Source: Pseudochryseolinea flava (GTDB lineage Bacteria; Bacteroidota; Bacteroidia; Cytophagales; Cyclobacteriaceae). Taken from it: DNA of 64,000 bases. The notes below the pieces were generated by a model that was not told the origin of the DNA, searched no databases, and worked only from the letters and a program-made list of their open reading frames with translations. The DNA is taken from NCBI RefSeq assembly GCF_003286915.1, contig NZ_QMFY01000005.1, forward strand, positions 62,001-126,000, read 5' to 3'. Position numbers and translations under genes: made by a program. This document shows, one piece after another, positions 43,044 through 51,983 of this stretch (its first letter is position 1; every line of letters begins with the position of its first letter).

Positions 43044-43967
43044 ATGAGAGCATTAATGATTTTTGCATTGGTGTTGTGCCAGACTCCAATTTTTTCGCAA
43101 ATGAAAACACTCCAAGAACGACTGGGATATCCTAAAGAAACCAAACTGCTGATTATACATGCCGACGACATTGGCGTAGCACAGACCGAAAATGCGGCAA
43201 CTATTTATGCGATGGAAAAAGGCGTGGTTAATTCCGGTAGCATCATGGTGCCTTGTCCTTGGTTTCCCGAAATAGCGGCCTACGCCGTCTCACATCCTGA
43301 GCTTGACCTTGGTGTACATCTTGTGTTAACGAGTGAATGGAAACATTACAAATGGGGACCTGTACTTCACCAAGAAGTTAAAAGTTTGACAACCGATAAA
43401 GGATTCTTAACGGATGGCTCGGTCGATCTATCAAAGGTGGCCAAGGTCGAAGATGTAGAAAAAGAACTGCGCGCACAAATTAAAAGAGCCATTCAATTCG
43501 GCGTCGATCCAACGCACCTCGATAGCCATATGGGAATGATTTTCAGAGATGCTGAATATGTAAAGATATACATTAAACTCGGTCATGAATTTAAAATTCC
43601 CGTGATGATCACGCAGCAGATTGTTGATGCATATGAATCGAGTGGTATAAAGAAAATGTTGACTGAAAAAGATGTGGTGATCGACGACATTTACACGGCG
43701 GCAACTTATGACTACGCGAAAGGAATGTCCAAATACTACACAAACCTTTTGAATAACTTGCAACCCGGTGTGAGTACTATCTTAATTCACACCGCGTACG
43801 ATAATGATGAAATGAAGGCCGTTACGATCGATCATCCAGATTGGGGATCAGCATGGAGACAAGCGGATTTTGATTTTTTCACAAGCGACGTGTGTAAGAA
43901 GTTGCTGGAAACAAATAACATCCAACTTATCACGTGGCGTGAGATGCGTGATAAACTCGTGAGGTAG
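43044..43967 (+). CDS. YdjC/ChbG-like carbohydrate deacetylase, secreted
   Basis: 307 residues with a signal peptide (MRALMIFALVLCQTPIFSQ). The domain (PF04794) is seen in LLIIHADDIGVAQTENAATIY (metal-binding Asp pair), DLGVHLVLTSEW and DPTHLDSHMGMIF. Members remove acetyl groups from acetylated sugar chains with a divalent metal. The signal peptide suggests the periplasm, unlike cytoplasmic E. coli ChbG. It precedes an SDR gene by five bases. Confidence 0.9.
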   Translation: MRALMIFALVLCQTPIFSQMKTLQERLGYPKETKLLIIHADDIGVAQTENAATIYAMEKGVVNSGSIMVPCPWFPEIAAYAVSHPELDLGVHLVLTSEWKHYKWGPVLHQEVKSLTTDKGFLTDGSVDLSKVAKVEDVEKELRAQIKRAIQFGVDPTHLDSHMGMIFRDAEYVKIYIKLGHEFKIPVMITQQIVDAYESSGIKKMLTEKDVVIDDIYTAATYDYAKGMSKYYTNLLNNLQPGVSTILIHTAYDNDEMKAVTIDHPDWGSAWRQADFDFFTSDVCKKLLETNNIQLITWREMRDKLVR

Positions 43968-43972
43968 ATAAA

Positions 43973-44710
43973 ATGATCAAAGGAACTGTGGAGAAATCTG
44001 TACTGATACTCGGTGCAAATTCTGATGTAGCAAAGGAAGCATTGCGTTTATATGTCGATAAGGGTTATCACGTTGTTGCCGCTTCGCGAAGTACTGCGCA
44101 CCTTAAAACTTTTGTAGATGACCGTGTTTCGGATCCAACGATGGTCGACATTCGCTATTTCGATGCGGTCGCTTTTCATACACATCAAGCGTTCTACGAT
44201 GCGCTCCCGGTAAAACCCAACATCGTGTTGTATGCCGCCGGATTTCAAGTGACTAATGAAGAAGCCTTGGTAAGTTGGGATGGCACCTACCAAATGATCA
44301 ATGTATTGTATGCAGGTGCCGTTTCGATTTTGAACATCGTCGCCATGGATAAGCATAACACCAATTTAGAGCGAATCATTGGACTTTCATCGCTGTCTGG
44401 CGTGCGTGGTCGTAAAAGCAACTTTGTGTATGGCAGCACGAAGGCCGCATTTACGCAATATCTGGCAGGTTTAAGACAATTTCTTTTTGATCGGAACATT
44501 CAAGTAAACGCGATTGTTTCAGGGTATATCCGAAGTAAACTTACCGCAGGGCTACAGCTTACCGAATCATTGATGCTGGAGCCGGCCTTTGTCGCCGAAG
44601 CTATTGTAAATGCCGGGAATGTCCTCATTATTGTTCCAGGTTGGAAATGGAAGATTATCTATTTTGTCTTAAAATCGCTTCCGGAAAGACTTGTCGCAAA
44701 ATTACCTTAA
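43973..44710 (+). CDS. Short-chain dehydrogenase/reductase
   Basis: 245 residues with a Rossmann fold: LILGANSDVAKEALRLYVDK (nucleotide binding), VLYAAG, LSSLSGVRGRKSNFVYGSTK (Ser and YxxxK catalytic residues), and NAIVSGYIRSKL. The classic TGxxxGxG motif is replaced by GANSDVA, as in DprE2-like enzymes. A C-terminal hydrophobic stretch (IIVPGWKWKIIYFVLKSLP) may contact the membrane. Substrate is not known. It is translated 5 bases after the YdjC-like gene and precedes a lipoprotein gene by 10 bases. Confidence 0.9.
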   Translation: MIKGTVEKSVLILGANSDVAKEALRLYVDKGYHVVAASRSTAHLKTFVDDRVSDPTMVDIRYFDAVAFHTHQAFYDALPVKPNIVLYAAGFQVTNEEALVSWDGTYQMINVLYAGAVSILNIVAMDKHNTNLERIIGLSSLSGVRGRKSNFVYGSTKAAFTQYLAGLRQFLFDRNIQVNAIVSGYIRSKLTAGLQLTESLMLEPAFVAEAIVNAGNVLIIVPGWKWKIIYFVLKSLPERLVAKLP

Positions 44711-44720
44711 GAAAAAACGG

Positions 44721-45158
44721 ATGAATATGGTGCAGCGTGTGATCGTATGTGTGTTTCTGCTTGTGTTCTTAACGCAATGTAATAATCCGAAACCTGTGGA
44801 ACTGAAGGACATGCCTTCGAGGTATGCTTCAACATTTCAGATGACTACGCCTGATCGCGTCATCATCGACGACTACACGAAACTGTCCGATACTATTCCA
44901 GCGCGCACGCATGAAATGAAGGATTCCGTCGAGGTAAAAAAGATGATGGCATTGCTATTTCAACTGCCAGATTCGGGAGAGATCATGATTAAAATGGGTG
45001 ATGTACCACTAAAGCGCGTCAACCTCGTATTCAGTGATCACATTGAGATGATCGAATTTTACAACGGTCGTATCAAAACACCTGCAACATCTTTCTATGC
45101 GCAACCAAATCCGATGGAACAAGCTGTCTTCGATTTAGTTTCGCGCGACTCGCTGTGA
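44721..45158 (+). CDS. Hypothetical lipoprotein
   Basis: I use the ATG at 44721 (MNMVQRV...); the frame begins upstream at 44691 within the SDR end. About 145 residues: signal with lipobox LTQC (Cys about 18), then a small mixed fold with QMTTPDRVIIDDY, MALLFQLPDSGEIMIK and DHIEMIEFYNG. Not recognised. It is the third gene of the YdjC-SDR transcript. Confidence 0.65.
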   Translation: MNMVQRVIVCVFLLVFLTQCNNPKPVELKDMPSRYASTFQMTTPDRVIIDDYTKLSDTIPARTHEMKDSVEVKKMMALLFQLPDSGEIMIKMGDVPLKRVNLVFSDHIEMIEFYNGRIKTPATSFYAQPNPMEQAVFDLVSRDSL

Positions 45159-45169
45159 GTACTGAACAA

Positions 45170-45823
45170 TCAATGCTGTAAATTCTGATCGCCAAACTTT
45201 ACGGTTTTCATCACCGTATCAAGCTCTTCTAGTTGATCTCGTGTGCGATACGATATAATGAATGTCAAGCTGAAACCATTGATGACCGCGGCGTAGTAAC
45301 GCTGATTAATTTCGATTCCCATCGACGACTGTGTTGTATTGAGTACATGAAAGGGAATACTTCCAAGTTTAACTTCTGTCAACGTCTCGTCAATGTGATT
45401 GTAAGAATGACCAGATTTAGAGAGTAGCGTTTTTACAGTCGACAAATAATCTTGACCACTTTTAATGTTTGCAGCATTGGCGACATTTTCAGTTACGACA
45501 ATCAGGTTTGGATTAAATGCCACTAGGGCACCAGAGTCGTATTTTCGAACATTTAGCAGCGTAGCATTTGCAATGTCTTCTGTGGCCACAGGCTGATCCA
45601 ACAATTCACTTGTGGTTTCCGCTGCTTGCGCTGCCTGTTCTTGCGTTTGAGCTTTCGATTGAACTTTCCAAGCGCTAGGAACATCGAGCGTAAAATCGAA
45701 AAACTTGTTTTTGTATTGATTGTTTTCAATCGCGCCGTAATCAAAATCTGACGGCTTATCAGAAAATGTGCACGCACTTAGCGTGATGGAAATGAAAATA
45801 AATAATCGTTTGATTCCTTTCAT
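45170..45823 (-). CDS. Hypothetical lipoprotein, PsbP/DUF1795-like shape
   Basis: I use the ATG at 45823 (MKGIKRLFIFISITLSACTF), a clear lipobox; the frame extends to 45880 without support. About 217 residues: NKFFDFTLDVPSAWKVQSKA near the start, then long beta strands (SIPFHVLNTTQSSMGIEINQ, AVINGFSLTFIISYRT). This is the kind of alpha/beta fold seen in PsbP-like and DUF1795 proteins. Function is not known. Confidence 0.65.
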   Translation of the reverse strand: MKGIKRLFIFISITLSACTFSDKPSDFDYGAIENNQYKNKFFDFTLDVPSAWKVQSKAQTQEQAAQAAETTSELLDQPVATEDIANATLLNVRKYDSGALVAFNPNLIVVTENVANAANIKSGQDYLSTVKTLLSKSGHSYNHIDETLTEVKLGSIPFHVLNTTQSSMGIEINQRYYAAVINGFSLTFIISYRTRDQLEELDTVMKTVKFGDQNLQH

Positions 45824-45981
45824 GGCGCGTATGGTAGATGTAAGTTGGCCAGCTGGAGAGGAACAACGGCCCGGTGTCAATCGACAAATCTAATAATTTG
45901 CCCATTTAAAATTCAACGACTTATTTAAAAAGTCAATGTGTAAGCATACGATTTAATATGCTTTTAATGGTCATCGCAACA

Positions 45982-46878
45982 TCAACGCGCGTAGTGATCA
46001 TACACGGCTTTTGCAATTTCTGCAATGGCACTTTCGCCATCTTTAATTTCTCCCCGAAGATGCGTTACAAAAACGCTAAGGACGACATGGTCGCCATTGG
46101 GAAGAACAATGATTCCAGCATTATTCACCGCGGTCCAAAAACCATCGGCATCCCTATCGCCTGTTCCGGTTCGGTGCGCGACAACCGTCCCGCTGGGTAA
46201 CAGGCCTTTTATTCGGCGCGGGCCTACACTGGTTTTCGAAAGGGTAGTCCACAAAAAGTCGTGTGTTGTAGCCTGAAGAACTTTTCGAAGATAGAATTCT
46301 CTCAATAGCGTGCTCATGGCAATGGGAGTTGTCCAATTCTGAAATTGAAGATCTGGCGTTACATGCATTTCGCGCTCTGTGTTCAGAATAGAAACGTCCT
46401 TTATGCGCAAGGTGTGAATGAAATGATTCACTTTCTCAGGTCCACCAATCAAATCAAACAACAGGTCGCATCCCAAATTATCGCTTTCGATAATCGTATA
46501 TTCTAACAATTGGGTAACAGAAAGATCAATATTGCCTTCAGGATATGTTTTGATGATCGGACTATGTGTCTTAAAATATTGATCAGGGTATATTCTTACC
46601 TTTTTCTCAAGCTTGATATTTCCTTTGTCAACTTGCTCAAGAATAGCCAGCGCCAGGTGAAATTTATAGATACTCTGCATCGGATAATGTTTGGTTCCCT
46701 GTAATGAGAGTGTGTCTTTTTTCTCGACATGGAACATCGAAACACCAATGTCGGCGTCAATCGATTTTACGATACTAGATATTTTTGATTTTAATGCTGC
46801 TTTCGATTGGGCATACAGTGGAGTAGCAAGCGCAAAATCTAGCAAGAGCAATACAATGATAACGGCGTATTTTTTCAT
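45982..46878 (-). CDS. Class A beta-lactamase, subclass A2 (PER-like)
   Basis: 298 residues with signal peptide (ending LYAQ). Active-site motifs: S69-IYK72 (S-x-x-K), SDN (132-134), NTERE (E168 in the Glu166 position), and H-RTG (235-238) where most enzymes have KTG. EREMHVTPDLQFQNWTT recalls PER-type enzymes. It hydrolyses beta-lactams in the periplasm. The Lys to Arg change at the KTG position is known in some carbenicillinases. No mobile element surrounds it, so this looks like a resident chromosomal gene. Confidence 0.92.
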   Translation of the reverse strand: MKKYAVIIVLLLLDFALATPLYAQSKAALKSKISSIVKSIDADIGVSMFHVEKKDTLSLQGTKHYPMQSIYKFHLALAILEQVDKGNIKLEKKVRIYPDQYFKTHSPIIKTYPEGNIDLSVTQLLEYTIIESDNLGCDLLFDLIGGPEKVNHFIHTLRIKDVSILNTEREMHVTPDLQFQNWTTPIAMSTLLREFYLRKVLQATTHDFLWTTLSKTSVGPRRIKGLLPSGTVVAHRTGTGDRDADGFWTAVNNAGIIVLPNGDHVVLSVFVTHLRGEIKDGESAIAEIAKAVYDHYAR

Positions 46879-46911
46879 GGTAAATGGGACGCTAAAAAAT
46901 GCTGCCGCGCA

Positions 46912-47394
46912 TCAGCGGCGTTTCCGAAGTTTTAGCAAGTAGACTGTTTCTGTAGTTTTGAGAATACCGTCAGTAGATTCTTCAAGCAGTAGTGTGCGGC
47001 GGTCTAATTTGTAATTTTTTCTATAGGACTGGTCCTTCTTGGTGAAAATGATTGTCTTCGTAGTGAGGTCGACGTTGAATTTTCCCGACTCTTTTATGGA
47101 TCTTGGTTTCACAACGTTGCCGTTCATATCTTTCACAACGGTGGTGGTTTTACCGTTGAAGAACGTCGTCGAAAAAAGTACATGATTCGAGGTATCTGCT
47201 TTGCTCTTGTAAAGACTGTATCGCCTGATATAAGTGCTGTCTTTTTTAAAGATGATTTTTTCCTTCTTGTTCAGTTCAATTTCGGCGTTCCGAAAAATAA
47301 CGGAGTGTGCTGTCCATTTACCAATAAGGGTTTCTTGAGCAGTAACAAGCACAGTTTGGAAAAGCAGAAAGAATAAAAGAATGAATATTTTCAA
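46912..47394 (-). CDS. Hypothetical secreted lipocalin-like protein
   Basis: A TTG at 47394 is the only start that keeps the signal peptide (KIFILLFFLLFQTVLVTAQ). The mature part is about 140 residues of beta-strands (LIGKWTAHSVIF, KIIFKKDSTYIRRYSLYK, KTIIFTKKDQSYRKNYKL), like lipocalin or DUF4488-type small barrels. Function is unknown. It lies upstream of the beta-lactamase on the same strand, 33 bases before it. Confidence 0.6.
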   Translation of the reverse strand: MKIFILLFFLLFQTVLVTAQETLIGKWTAHSVIFRNAEIELNKKEKIIFKKDSTYIRRYSLYKSKADTSNHVLFSTTFFNGKTTTVVKDMNGNVVKPRSIKESGKFNVDLTTKTIIFTKKDQSYRKNYKLDRRTLLLEESTDGILKTTETVYLLKLRKRR

Positions 47395-48159
47395 GTCTGG
47401 GGTCTGATTGCTTTACCAATATAGAAAATACAACTGACCAAGTTTAACCATTTGTAAAAATTAAGGGAGAGCAGCAAACTCATAGAGTTCATAACACAAC
47501 CGCTGCCCTCGCCAAATTCGGTAAGTTGGGGTTCCCGAAAAATCTTTAGCCTATCTTGATTGTATGTTGATTACTTGAAATAACTTCTTGATATGACCCT
47601 TTGCCGCTTGAACCACCCGTTCCCAAAGATTCTCGCCGGGATTTAATAGTTTGGATAAGTGCTGAAAGGTAAACAATGGTTGATGTACCGGAGCGTTGTA
47701 TGATCATGAGGTTCAAAAGGTTTAGGTACGACTTTAACGTGCATGCGCCAATCTACGAACGTCAACTACCCATCCCCTCATCAGATTAATCGGTCTCGCT
47801 GAAAATCTCGGCGACCACATGCTATAGCAGCAATGACTTGGGAGCTAATCTTAACACACAAAAATTTCTACAACGCTGTGCTCCAAAAAAACATCATAAA
47901 CCATTATCGTGCCAGTTGAAGGAAAATTGTGTTGGAGGTAGTGAAAATTTTTGAAGCGAGAAAAAACTATCATCCGGCTTTTCGAATGGCAGACACCATC
48001 TTAGTCGTGCATCGGGCATTAGATTGGTAGCCATATGCGTGATCGAGAACAAATCATGTGGGACAGTAGACCTTCAAGGGAAGAAGTTTAGTGATGCCGG
48101 ATGACCATCACTTGTAGTTTGCCGAATAACATTATCTTGCGACACCTTAAACCACATCT
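47395..48159. other. Large stretch without a clear gene
   Basis: 765 bases with no ORF I can support. On the minus strand about 47555-47706 a 50-codon open stretch, with LLNPGENLWERVVQ and AAKGHIKKLFQVINIQ, could be a remnant of a gene end, but it lacks a start and family identity. I see no terminal inverted repeats or transposase remnant. Confidence 0.45.
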
Positions 48160-48966
48160 ATGCTTAGAAGACTTATGTTCTTGCTGAAACGTTTTGCTTG
48201 GTTCAAACGACTCAACGCAAAAATAACGTACGAGCTGTTAGCGAAGCACGTTCCAGCGGAAGATTGGCAGTTTATGAACTACGGCTATGTGCCCAACAAC
48301 AGTGAGCCGCCGCTTAACCTGCCCGCCGATCATCAGACGAAGCAACGCCTCCCGTTGCAGATGTATCATTACCTCGCATTAAAAAAAGAACTTAAAGGAA
48401 AACAAGTCCTTGAAGTTGGAAGCGGTCGCGGTGGTGGAGCGAAACACCTCGCTTCCTATTTTCAACCAGCTAGTTATGTGGGTATGGACCTCGCACAAAA
48501 TGCTGTTGACCTTGCCAATCGTTTACATGTAGTGCCCAATCTCAAATTTATTCAAGGCAGTGCTGAATCAATTCCTGTAGCCGATAATAGTGTTGATGTG
48601 GTGATGAATGTCGAGTCTTGCCATGCCTACGGTTTGCCTGAGAAATTTCTTCAAGAAGTAAAGCGTGTGCTCAAGCCTGGTGGCTATTTGCTCATGGTCG
48701 ATTTTCGCAGCGACAATAATATGCCTGTCTTTCAACAACAGATCGGTAGAAGCGGACTACGATTGTTGGAGGAGGAAGATATCAGTGATAATGTTATTCG
48801 CTCAATCGAGGAAGAAGATGAGGCAAAAACCACACGCATCAAACAACTTATTCCCCCCAAATGGCAAAAGCTTTTTTCTGAGTTTGCTGGCGTCGTAGGA
48901 TCACGCTTCTATCTCACGCTAAAAGATGGCTCACGCCGATATTATCGATTCGTATTGCAGAAATAA
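48160..48966 (+). CDS. Class I SAM-dependent methyltransferase
   Basis: 268 residues. KQVLEVGSGRGGGAKHLASY is the SAM-binding motif I, followed by YVGMDLAQNAVDLANRLH and GSAESIPVADNSVDVVMNVE (motifs II/III), and VLKPGGYLLMVDFRS. This resembles Methyltransf_11 enzymes such as those acting on phenolic lipids or small molecules. The substrate is unknown. It stands alone between a gene-poor stretch and the GH9 leader. Confidence 0.88.
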   Translation: MLRRLMFLLKRFAWFKRLNAKITYELLAKHVPAEDWQFMNYGYVPNNSEPPLNLPADHQTKQRLPLQMYHYLALKKELKGKQVLEVGSGRGGGAKHLASYFQPASYVGMDLAQNAVDLANRLHVVPNLKFIQGSAESIPVADNSVDVVMNVESCHAYGLPEKFLQEVKRVLKPGGYLLMVDFRSDNNMPVFQQQIGRSGLRLLEEEDISDNVIRSIEEEDEAKTTRIKQLIPPKWQKLFSEFAGVVGSRFYLTLKDGSRRYYRFVLQK

Positions 48967-48987
48967 AAATATTTGCGTGGATGACTA

Positions 48988-49010
48988 ACGCATGATCCTT
49001 ATTAATGCGT
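48988..49010. repeat. Short inverted repeat after methyltransferase gene
   Basis: ACGCAT (48988-48993) and ATGCGT (49005-49010) form a 6-bp inverted repeat with an 11-base loop. There is no T-run, so termination is not supported. Confidence 0.25.
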
Positions 49011-49067
49011 GCTAAGTACACACCAAAAAACGTCCGCGCATCATCATATTGTTTGTTGTTGTAGGAT

Positions 49068-49119
49068 AAATTCAACGCCAACGTTCAAGAATTTGGATCT
49101 TAACGTAATCGTTGAATTT
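49068..49119 (+). promoter_or_regulatory. Long-armed inverted repeat in the GH9 leader
   Basis: AAATTCAACG (49068-49077) pairs with CGTTGAATTT (49110-49119), a perfect 10-bp stem with 32 bases between. It ends five bases before the GH9 start codon at 49125, so folding of the mRNA would bring structure to the start site. It could hide or present the start, or act as a protein-binding site on DNA. Confidence 0.45.
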
Positions 49120-49124
49120 ACCCT

Positions 49125-50957
49125 ATGAGCAAATACAAAACCTTCCTCTCTTTACTGCTTTTTCTGATACACACAGGCATTTATGCACAATTGCCGCGTG
49201 TCATTACAAATCACTTAGGATATGATAAGTTTGGACCGAAGCACGCCGTGGTGCAAGGTACTGCTGACGATCAGGTGAATTCGTTTCGCGTGATCGACTA
49301 TACTTCAAACAAGGAAATTTTTTCCGGTGTGCCAGTGAAGACTGGGAACGTTACCAAGTGGAAAGATTGGCACTTTTGGACGGTTGATTTCGACGACGTT
49401 ACAACGGAGGGGGTATACGTTTTAGAATGCTCGACAACAAAGGGGATCATTCGTTCCTTTCCATTCCAAATCCAAAAAGAAATCTTGGAAAGAAATACGT
49501 TATCGAATGTCGTGTATTATTTCAAAGGACAACGCTCTTCGGGATTGCTGGACAAAGCGGATCATCACGTTAAACTTGAAGATACAAAAACTACGATCGA
49601 TGCACATGGTGGATGGTTTGATGCGACTGGCGATTACGGAAAGCACCTATCTCATTTGTCGTTTTCAACATACTTTAATCCGCAGCAAATTTCACTCACC
49701 GTATGGAGTTTACTGAAGACGTATGCTGCTCTAGATGCCCGCAATGATGTCGCTTTCAAACAATACAAAAGAAAAATCCTCGATGAAGCGATGTTTGGCG
49801 CGGACTATCTCGTTCGGGTAAAAAATCCCAAAGGATCTTTTTATCGATCCGTGTCATGCCCAGGTCCAGAGAAACGCCCTGAAGACCGATTGATTAGCAA
49901 GGATAATAAAGGCTATGCGATCAAAACCGATGAAACAAAAGACAATTTCAATCCTGGCGGCGTGCAAAATGTGCAAAGTCAAGCGACGTATGAAGTGAGT
50001 TATCGTGCAGGAGGAGGTATGGCAATTGCGTCGTTGGCGATGGCGAGTGCGTATAAAGTTTCCGGTGAATTTTCGAATGCTGAATACCTTCGTGTTGCCG
50101 AGGAAGCGTTTGCTTTTTTAGAAAAGAATAACGTCGCGTATTGTAATGATAGAAAAGAAAATATCGTCGATGATTATTGCGCGTTACTGGCGGCAACAGC
50201 ACTTTATCAAGCAACGGGTAAGCCTAGTTATAGGATATCGGCAGCCGTTCGCGCGAAGAAGTTATCCACGCGTTTGGTCACCTCCGGTACGCACAAGGAT
50301 TATTGGCGCGCAGATGATGGAGATCGCCCATTTTTTCATGCGTCAGATGCAGGACTTCCGGTTGTGGCCTTGACCAACTATTTGTCCATTGCAAGCGACG
50401 ATGAACGAAATGCGCTATTGACGGTGATCAAACGATCGTTGACGTTCGAATTAAATGTAACCAAAGAGGTTAATAATCCCTTTGGCTATGCAAGGCAACT
50501 TGTTCAAAACAAAGGCGGCGTTAAGCGTACTAATTTTTTCTTTCCGCACGATACTGAAGCATCTCCATGGTGGCAAGGTGAGAATGCGCGATTAGCTTCA
50601 CTCGCCACGGCAGCAAGAATGGCGATGCCCTTATTCAAAGACGACATCGCTTTTCAAAAGCAACTCAATGGCTATGCGTGGAATCAATTGAACTGGATTC
50701 TCGGCTTAAACCCTTATGATGCATCGATGCTACACGGCACAGGTCGAAATAATATTGCCTACATGTTTTTCGGAACATACCAATACACCAATGCACCCGG
50801 TGGAATTTGCAACGGCATCACGGGTGGTTATGATGACGAAGACGGTATTGATTGGGACCTCAGCTATTTAAAGACAGGCAAAGACGACGACTGGCGTTGG
50901 GCAGAACAATGGCTGCCACACGCTTCATGGTATCTGATAGCAATCAGCTTGAAGTAA
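49125..50957 (+). CDS. GH9-family glycoside hydrolase (endoglucanase-like)
   Basis: 610 residues: signal peptide (ending IYAQ), N-terminal CelD_N-type Ig-like domain (about 24-115), and a GH9 (alpha/alpha)6 catalytic domain (about 120-605). DAHGGWFDATGDYGKHLSH contains the DxxxD pair and WAEQWLPHASW probably the catalytic Glu close to the C-terminus. It hydrolyses beta-1,4 glucan or a related chain, either in the periplasm or outside. No SusCD pair is next to it. A strong inverted repeat covers its leader. Confidence 0.92.
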   Translation: MSKYKTFLSLLLFLIHTGIYAQLPRVITNHLGYDKFGPKHAVVQGTADDQVNSFRVIDYTSNKEIFSGVPVKTGNVTKWKDWHFWTVDFDDVTTEGVYVLECSTTKGIIRSFPFQIQKEILERNTLSNVVYYFKGQRSSGLLDKADHHVKLEDTKTTIDAHGGWFDATGDYGKHLSHLSFSTYFNPQQISLTVWSLLKTYAALDARNDVAFKQYKRKILDEAMFGADYLVRVKNPKGSFYRSVSCPGPEKRPEDRLISKDNKGYAIKTDETKDNFNPGGVQNVQSQATYEVSYRAGGGMAIASLAMASAYKVSGEFSNAEYLRVAEEAFAFLEKNNVAYCNDRKENIVDDYCALLAATALYQATGKPSYRISAAVRAKKLSTRLVTSGTHKDYWRADDGDRPFFHASDAGLPVVALTNYLSIASDDERNALLTVIKRSLTFELNVTKEVNNPFGYARQLVQNKGGVKRTNFFFPHDTEASPWWQGENARLASLATAARMAMPLFKDDIAFQKQLNGYAWNQLNWILGLNPYDASMLHGTGRNNIAYMFFGTYQYTNAPGGICNGITGGYDDEDGIDWDLSYLKTGKDDDWRWAEQWLPHASWYLIAISLK

Positions 50958-50961
50958 TGAG

Positions 50962-51831
50962 TTAGTTTCGAAAGATCGCCGGATCGAAATCGACAACAAA
51001 AATGTCTTCCGTTCGTCGACCATTCGCATGTGTCACGGTGCGACAGAAATAGAGTTTCTTTTGACGCTCATGATAGAAAGGACAGAACTCACCAAGTTTA
51101 CCATTGATGGGGGAGCCGAGAGATTTCGGTTTACTCCATTGATCTCCATGCTTGAAGCTGATGAATAAGTCAACGTCGCCCAGTCCAGTGCTGTCACTTG
51201 AAAAATAGATGATGTAGTCTTCGTTAGGAGACACAAATGGGTTCGACTCACGGAACGTGGTGTTCACTGGCGCGCCCAGATTCACGGCATCTTTGTACTG
51301 GTTGTTTTCGAATTTAGAAACCCAGATGTCAGATGATCCTTTGCCGTCTGGATTGTCTTTCATGAAGTAGATGTTACCGCTTTTCGTCATCGATGCAAAT
51401 GATTCGGAGGCATCGGTGTTGATCACGTTTCCCAGATGGATTGCCTTACTCCATCCGTTCTTCTCACGCTTCGATATCCAGATGTCGAAAAATGTTCGAT
51501 CGGGTTTCCCTTCAACAGGCCTGTTGGATTGAAACAGAATTGTTTTGCCATCGGGAGAGAATACGGGATCAATGTCTTTCCACACGCCCGCGTTGCCCGA
51601 GAATGATGCTGGCGTAGGTTGTTGCCATTTGCCTTTGACGTTCATCGAATGCATGATGATCAGCGTATCTCGTCCACCATTGGACTGTACCCAAAATGCT
51701 TCTTTCCCATCGGGTGACAAGGTAAATCCGAAAACACCGCCGTTAGAGATTAAGCCTGGCTGAAAGATTTCGGGAGTTTTTTGAGCGGCAAGATTGGAAA
51801 CAACCAATAAGAGAAGGAGTGTTATGCGCAT
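50962..51831 (-). CDS. Secreted WD40-like (PD40/TolB-type) beta-propeller protein
   Basis: The ATG at 51831 gives MRITLLLLLVVSNLAAQ, a signal peptide; TTG at 51858 is in frame but not needed. About 289 residues with repeated blades ending in SPDGK or SPNED (FTLSPDGKEAFWVQSNG, PVFSPDGKTILFQSNR, PFVSPNEDYIIYFSSDS) like TolB/PD40. It probably binds ligands in the periplasm. It is convergent with the GH9 gene, four bases apart. Confidence 0.85.
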   Translation of the reverse strand: MRITLLLLLVVSNLAAQKTPEIFQPGLISNGGVFGFTLSPDGKEAFWVQSNGGRDTLIIMHSMNVKGKWQQPTPASFSGNAGVWKDIDPVFSPDGKTILFQSNRPVEGKPDRTFFDIWISKREKNGWSKAIHLGNVINTDASESFASMTKSGNIYFMKDNPDGKGSSDIWVSKFENNQYKDAVNLGAPVNTTFRESNPFVSPNEDYIIYFSSDSTGLGDVDLFISFKHGDQWSKPKSLGSPINGKLGEFCPFYHERQKKLYFCRTVTHANGRRTEDIFVVDFDPAIFRN

Positions 51832-51927
51832 GATTTCTTTTTTGATAAAGAAACGCAATGTTGTGTTCTGAGTTTGTTAATGAATTGTGAAATAGGGCTT
51901 CGAGGATTATCAAATCAAAAAAATCAA

Positions 51928-51959
51928 GGCTGCTTCAAAGATAATGTATTGAAGCAGCC
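51928..51959 (-). terminator. Rho-independent terminator
   Basis: GGCTGCTTCA (51928-51937) pairs with TGAAGCAGCC (51950-51959), a perfect 10-bp stem. On the minus strand TTGATTTTTTTGATTT follows. It ends the barrel/IPT-Kelch operon at 51984-55392. Confidence 0.9.
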
Positions 51960-51983
51960 CATAATATGTCGCGTTCTTGCGCT

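Noticed and set aside
45982-46878. Recently acquired resistance gene
   Set aside because: No integron, transposase or flanking repeat is visible, and codon use looks like that of the neighbours.
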